Shown here in pieces: positions 6,554 through 8,317 of a stretch of 8,317 nucleotides of DNA; positions within the stretch are counted from its first letter, which is position 1, and every line of letters begins with the position of its first letter. The notes under the pieces were generated by a model that was given only the letters and a program-made list of their open reading frames with translations, searched no databases and had not been told where the DNA came from. Origin of the DNA: an uncultured Eubacteriales bacterium (lineage in GTDB: Bacteria; Bacillota; Clostridia; Oscillospirales; Oscillospiraceae); NCBI GenBank assembly GCA_902475435.1, contig CABRZL010000085.1, forward strand, positions 1 to 8,317, read 5' to 3'. A program made the translations under genes and the position numbers.

Positions 6554-7109
6554 ATTGACTCCTTATCGTTAAAATCAGATGCAGCAGTTCTTCTTCATAG
6601 GTGTTCCATGCATCCAGCACATCAGGGGAACCCTGACGGTCCAGCATCAGCAGGCGGGACAGCCGGTCGTTCACCGGCGCAGGACGTGCGCTCACGGCAA
6701 AGGCAATGTAGGTCTCCTGAATGCTCTCCAGCAGCTTGCGGTGCAGCGGATAGGGCAGGACGGTCCGCAGGGTACGGTGCTGCAGCATCTCGCCGCCTGC
6801 CAACATAGCATCCTGCGGCAGCGCACGCATAGCCTGCCGTTCCAACTGAGCACCTAACGCCAGAATCTGCCGCAGGGCATCTTCGTTCAAATCAGCAGCT
6901 TTTACATGGTTGTTGGGCAGGCGGATGATAAGACCCTGATATTCAAGGATCATCAAGGCCTCCCGCACCGGCATCCGGGAGACACCGAGACTCTCTGCCA
7001 GTTCGTTCTGGGTCATTTCAGTGCCCGCCGGGATCTGCCCAGATAAAATGGCCTGCTGCAGGGCTTCCACCACACCGCCGTTTTTCTTCTGGATGCCGAT
7101 ATATTCCAT
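6531..7109 (-). CDS. GntR-family transcriptional regulator with shortened FCD-like domain
   Basis: Regulator of 192 residues and first gene of its operon. The GntR winged helix-turn-helix is clear at about 10-70 (LAESLGVSRMPVREALMILEYQGL). The C-terminal part starts like an FCD domain (LRQILALGAQLERQAMRAL, 79-97) but is about 20 residues shorter than usual. Its histidines (H111, H123, H177) do not show the canonical spacing, so metal-dependent effector binding may be lost or changed. The ATG at 7109 follows GGAGGG (7114-7119). The gene ends 23 bases inside the next GntR gene, implying coupled synthesis of the pair. An operator-like site overlaps its own -10 box, suggesting autoregulation. It may act with the neighbouring regulator as a hetero-complex or in a hierarchy; that is inference. 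Confidence 0.9.
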   Translation of the reverse strand: MEYIGIQKKNGGVVEALQQAILSGQIPAGTEMTQNELAESLGVSRMPVREALMILEYQGLIIRLPNNHVKAADLNEDALRQILALGAQLERQAMRALPQDAMLAGGEMLQHRTLRTVLPYPLHRKLLESIQETYIAFAVSARPAPVNDRLSRLLMLDRQGSPDVLDAWNTYEEELLHLILTIRSQYAGTETH

Positions 7110-7138
7110 AGAGCCCTCCGTGCAAATGTCTTTTTTAT

Positions 7139-7150
7139 ATTGTATCCAAT
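7139..7150 (-). promoter_or_regulatory. Operator-like site O4 over the promoter of the GntR operon
   Basis: Minus-strand ATTGGATACAAT, a near palindrome (ATTG-N4-CAAT) sharing TGGATACA with O1-O3. It contains the predicted -10 box TACAAT, so binding would exclude RNA polymerase. It lies about 30 bases upstream of the first GntR gene, the usual layout for autoregulation. Confidence 0.6.
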
Positions 7151-7167
7151 TTTGAAGTGAAAAGCAA
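7139..7167 (-). promoter_or_regulatory. Predicted promoter of the GntR-GntR-DUF1847 operon
   Basis: Minus-strand -35 TTGCTT (7162-7167, four of six consensus bases) and -10 TACAAT (7139-7144, five of six) with a 17-base spacer. It is weaker than the two transporter promoters, as expected for a regulator operon. The AT-rich sequence between it and the gene offers alternative -10 hexamers, so the exact start is uncertain. Confidence 0.55.
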
Positions 7168-7190
7168 GACTTCCTTCATGACAAACAAAA

Positions 7191-7228
7191 ATATCCGGCA
7201 GATTCTTTATGAAAAATCTGCCGGATAT
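7191..7228 (-). terminator. Rho-independent terminator downstream of the DUF6061-like gene
   Basis: A perfect 14-bp stem (atatccggcagatt 7191-7204 with its complement 7215-7228) encloses a 10-base loop. On the minus strand it runs into ATTTTTGTTTG, a good U tract. It lies about 85 bases past the stop of the small gene at 7312-7560 and separates it from the GntR operon promoter. Confidence 0.88.
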
Positions 7229-7311
7229 AGACCAGATGCCCTTGGGGTGTTCCATTCTGAAAAATTGCAGGGCAAATGCAAGCTGTGTTAACTGTTATGT
7301 AACCTTGTCAA

Positions 7312-7560
7312 TCAATCTTCCATTCTTCCATGGTCACAGCCAAGTGACAGGTAGTGCTCAATCTCCCCTCTCAGCACAAGCTGAGCATACTCCAGCGGCT
7401 TATTGTACAGCAGCCAGTCCGGTTCTGCCCGCTGTGCCGGGGTGTTGCCGTATTCGTCCTCCACGGCGATGCAGTCGATGACAACGGTAAAGCCATCCGC
7501 AAACCGGGCTTCTACCCGGTTGGTGTCCATGTTGTAGCGGCAGGAAAGCAGTTTGTTCAT
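7312..7560 (-). CDS. Small DUF6061-like protein of unknown function
   Basis: Protein of 82 residues resembling, from memory, the DUF6061 family of short proteins common in gut Clostridia. It begins with a beta-rich part (LLSCRYNMDTNRVEARFADGF, 4-24, of which NMDT and FADG are typical). It then has VEDEYGNTP (33-41) and a C-terminal helix with AQLVLRGEIEHYL (59-71). No signal peptide, membrane span or cysteine cluster is seen. The ATG at 7560 has AAAGAGG 6 bases upstream. A weak possible promoter (TTGGAC at 7601-7606, TTAATA at 7577-7582, 18-base spacer) precedes it. It is monocistronic, with its own terminator. Function is unknown; such genes often sit at the edges of mobile regions, and here it lies between the metabolic cluster and a tRNA fragment. 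Confidence 0.75.
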   Translation of the reverse strand: MNKLLSCRYNMDTNRVEARFADGFTVVIDCIAVEDEYGNTPAQRAEPDWLLYNKPLEYAQLVLRGEIEHYLSLGCDHGRMED

Positions 7561-7754
7561 AGGAAACCTCTTTCTATATTAAGGTGATGTCTGTTCGATT
7601 GTCCAAATCCCTGCCATGAATCGTAGTTGTTGATGTACATTTGATGCTTAGTCTGAACAGGCAAGATTGTAGCTGCCGTGTCGGGCTTGAACCCGGCCGT
7701 TTTTCCGGCTTTGCATAAAAACTCAATGCCTGTTTAAGGGGCTGATTTTGGCTC

Positions 7755-7845
7755 TGCACATTTTTGCACACTTTTTGCACACCGGAACGGCTGGATAGCG
7801 GATGCAAGAGGGAATAACAGGTGCAAAGGATGCAGTAGATGCAAA
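7755..7845 (+). repeat. Short TGCACA/TGCAAA direct repeats upstream of the tRNA fragment
   Basis: TGCACA occurs at 7755, 7765 and 7776, that is at 10- and 11-base steps on one face of the helix, in the pattern TTTTTGCACAC. Related TGCAAG/TGCAAA/TGCAGT copies follow at 7803, 7822, 7831 and 7840. They lie 80-170 bases upstream of the tRNA-Lys fragment, where arm-type integrase or excisionase sites would be expected at an attachment site. The whole stretch 7561-7922 contains no convincing gene on either strand. Confidence 0.5.
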
Positions 7846-7922
7846 ACGCAAATTTACGATAAAGCGATAAAAACAACGAATCTGCGTAATTCCGGAAATT
7901 GATGATTGTTGCACGTTGGTTT

Positions 7923-7967
7923 CTCTTAATCAGTGGGTCTAGGGTTCGAGTCCCTGAAGGTGCACCA
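7923..7967 (+). pseudogene. 3' fragment of tRNA-Lys(CTT), candidate integration attachment site
   Basis: These 45 bases equal tRNA positions 32-76: anticodon loop CTCTTAA (7923-7929, anticodon CTT), the 3' anticodon strand TCAGT, and a 5-base variable loop. They continue with T arm TAGGG-TTCGAGT-CCCTG (7940-7956), acceptor strand AAGGTGC (7957-7963), discriminator A and CCA (7965-7967). No matching D arm or 5' anticodon strand precedes it, so it cannot fold as a tRNA. A block from the anticodon loop to the 3' end is the usual att core of tyrosine-recombinase elements. Just upstream, gcacgttggt (7911-7920) resembles shrunken 5' tRNA sequence (GCAC and GTTGGT), so an internally deleted tRNA is an alternative. 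The native-looking terminator to the right suggests any element lies to the left. Confidence 0.85.
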
Positions 7968-7974
7968 CAACAAC

Positions 7975-8018
7975 AAAATCCGAACTTTTTTCCGATAGGA
8001 GAAGGGTTCGGATTTTTT
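7975..8018 (+). terminator. Rho-independent terminator of the former tRNA-Lys gene
   Basis: Arms aaaatccgaac (7975-7985) and gttcggatttt (8006-8016) are perfectly complementary over 11 bp, enclose a 20-base loop and continue into a T run (8013-8018). It starts 7 bases after the CCA of the tRNA fragment, as expected for the original tRNA transcript. It marks the right flank as ancestral chromosome. Confidence 0.82.
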
Positions 8019-8082
8019 ATTTTCTTCAGAAATGACAATTCCGGCTTGTTCCCGACGGCTGTGTGTTCAAAACCTTATCAAC

Positions 8083-8160
8083 AAAGCGGACTTGATTCTG
8101 AACGGCAACCCGGAGGAATATTTGAAAAACGTAACCGGGAGCCATGGGTTAGAAGATTAA
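8083..8160 (+). pseudogene. C-terminal remnant of a second DUF6061-like gene
   Basis: In one plus-strand frame this encodes KADLILNGNPEEYLKNVTG followed by SHGLED and TAA. It aligns without gaps to the last 25 residues of the DUF6061-like protein at 7312-7560 with 9 identities (A, L, L, G, E, Y, L and the final ED). The frame stays open back to an ATG at 8032, but that ATG has no ribosome binding site and the residues before 8083 do not resemble the family. It is therefore read as the tail of a gene cut away when the tRNA-side junction formed, rather than an intact small gene. It lies on the opposite strand to the intact copy. Confidence 0.55.
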
Positions 8161-8162
8161 GA

Positions 8163-8198
8163 GAAATGCCGTTCCAAAAGCAACTGGAACGGCATTTC
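8163..8198 (-). terminator. Hairpin terminator between convergent gene ends
   Basis: Arms gaaatgccgttcc (8163-8175) and ggaacggcatttc (8186-8198) form a perfect 13-bp stem with a 10-base loop. It abuts the stop codon of the minus-strand gene ending at 8199 and lies 2 bases after the stop of the plus-strand remnant. T-rich sequence flanks it on both strands, though neither U tract is uninterrupted, so it may serve both directions. Confidence 0.75.
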
Positions 8199-8317
8199 TT
8201 ATCTTTCGATATTCGGCATCTTCTGTCCCCGAAGCTCCTGCCGGATGGCACGGAACTGATCAGGCACATCCGCATCGGTCATTGCACCGGGGACATCCAC
8301 TGTCCCAGCGGCTTTGG
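8199..8317 (-). CDS. Unidentified protein, C-terminal 38 residues only
   Basis: The 3' end of a gene entering from the right edge. The visible tail, ending VPDQFRAIRQELRGQKMPNIER then TAA at 8199-8201, is open to the window edge and its stop coincides with the base of a terminator hairpin, both signs of a real gene. The end is basic and probably helical. I do not recognise the family from this fragment, and the start lies outside the window. Confidence 0.6.
   Translation of the reverse strand, partial: KAAGTVDVPGAMTDADVPDQFRAIRQELRGQKMPNIER

Noticed and set aside
7678..7700. GGGTTCAAGCCC on the minus strand, resembling a tRNA T arm
   Set aside because: The T stem pairs only partly, and no acceptor, anticodon arm or CCA can be placed around it.
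7574..8038. A 154-codon open frame on the minus strand containing GTRTLDPLI
   Set aside because: It is antisense to the tRNA fragment, its terminator and the repeat stretch. This peptide is a well-known artefact of translating tRNA 3' ends, and the frame has no ribosome binding site.
8078..8275. Minus-strand 65-codon frame with Cys/Arg/Ser-rich product
   Set aside because: It runs through the terminator hairpin at 8163-8198 and overlaps, in another frame, the better-supported partial gene ending at 8199.
1..8317. CRISPR array, rRNA, intact tRNA, insertion sequence, phage or integrase gene, toxin-antitoxin pair
   Set aside because: Looked for on both strands; no regularly spaced repeats, transposase or integrase motifs, or paired small genes were found.

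Overview
The window looks like a chromosomal segment of an anaerobic Firmicute of the Clostridia, probably near Faecalibacterium or other Oscillospiraceae. The evidence is moderately GC-rich genes with AT-rich sigma-A promoters, strong AGGAGG ribosome binding sites, class I Fe-S hydro-lyase subunits, DUF1847 and DUF6061-like proteins. The genus is an inference. All intact genes lie on the minus strand, so the text follows them from high to low coordinates.

The core (about 290-7170) reads as an L(+)-tartrate (or closely related hydroxy-dicarboxylate) fermentation module in three transcription units. Unit A (7109 to 5269) has a promoter near 7139-7167, two overlapping GntR-type regulators and a cysteine-rich DUF1847 protein, and ends at a strong terminator (5219-5259). 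Unit B (4840 to 1972) has a consensus promoter at 5083-5111, a DASS/SLC13 carboxylate transporter, then ttdA and ttdB, which share one base (TAATG); a perfect 15-bp hairpin lies downstream (1810-1846). Unit C (1564 to 290) has a second consensus promoter (1660-1688) and a paralogous DASS transporter in which both ion/substrate motifs are altered; a terminator follows at 139-164.

The module is linked by a repeated operator-like sequence, TGGATACAWTAT on the minus strand. It occurs at the same distance downstream of both -10 boxes, again just upstream of the unit B transporter, and over the predicted -10 box of the regulator operon. The simplest model is that one or both GntR proteins control their own synthesis, both transporters and the dehydratase, with a dicarboxylate as inducer. 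Imported tartrate would be dehydrated to oxaloacetate by TtdAB, with the two transporters perhaps dividing uptake and exchange.

The right side (about 7190-8317) has a different character. It holds a small DUF6061-like gene with its own terminator and a roughly 350-bp non-coding stretch with short TGCACA/TGCAAA repeats. It then holds an exact 3' portion of tRNA-Lys(CTT), from position 32 through CCA (7923-7967), followed by a tRNA-type terminator. This is the classic appearance of an integration attachment site, with any element lying to the left, although an internally deleted tRNA is an alternative. Beyond it are a C-terminal remnant of a second DUF6061-like gene and the 3' end of an unidentified minus-strand gene. 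No integrase, transposase or CRISPR array is visible. The nearest thing to an undescribed system is the doubly transported, operator-linked tartrate module carrying a DUF1847 protein, possibly inside a tRNA-Lys island.
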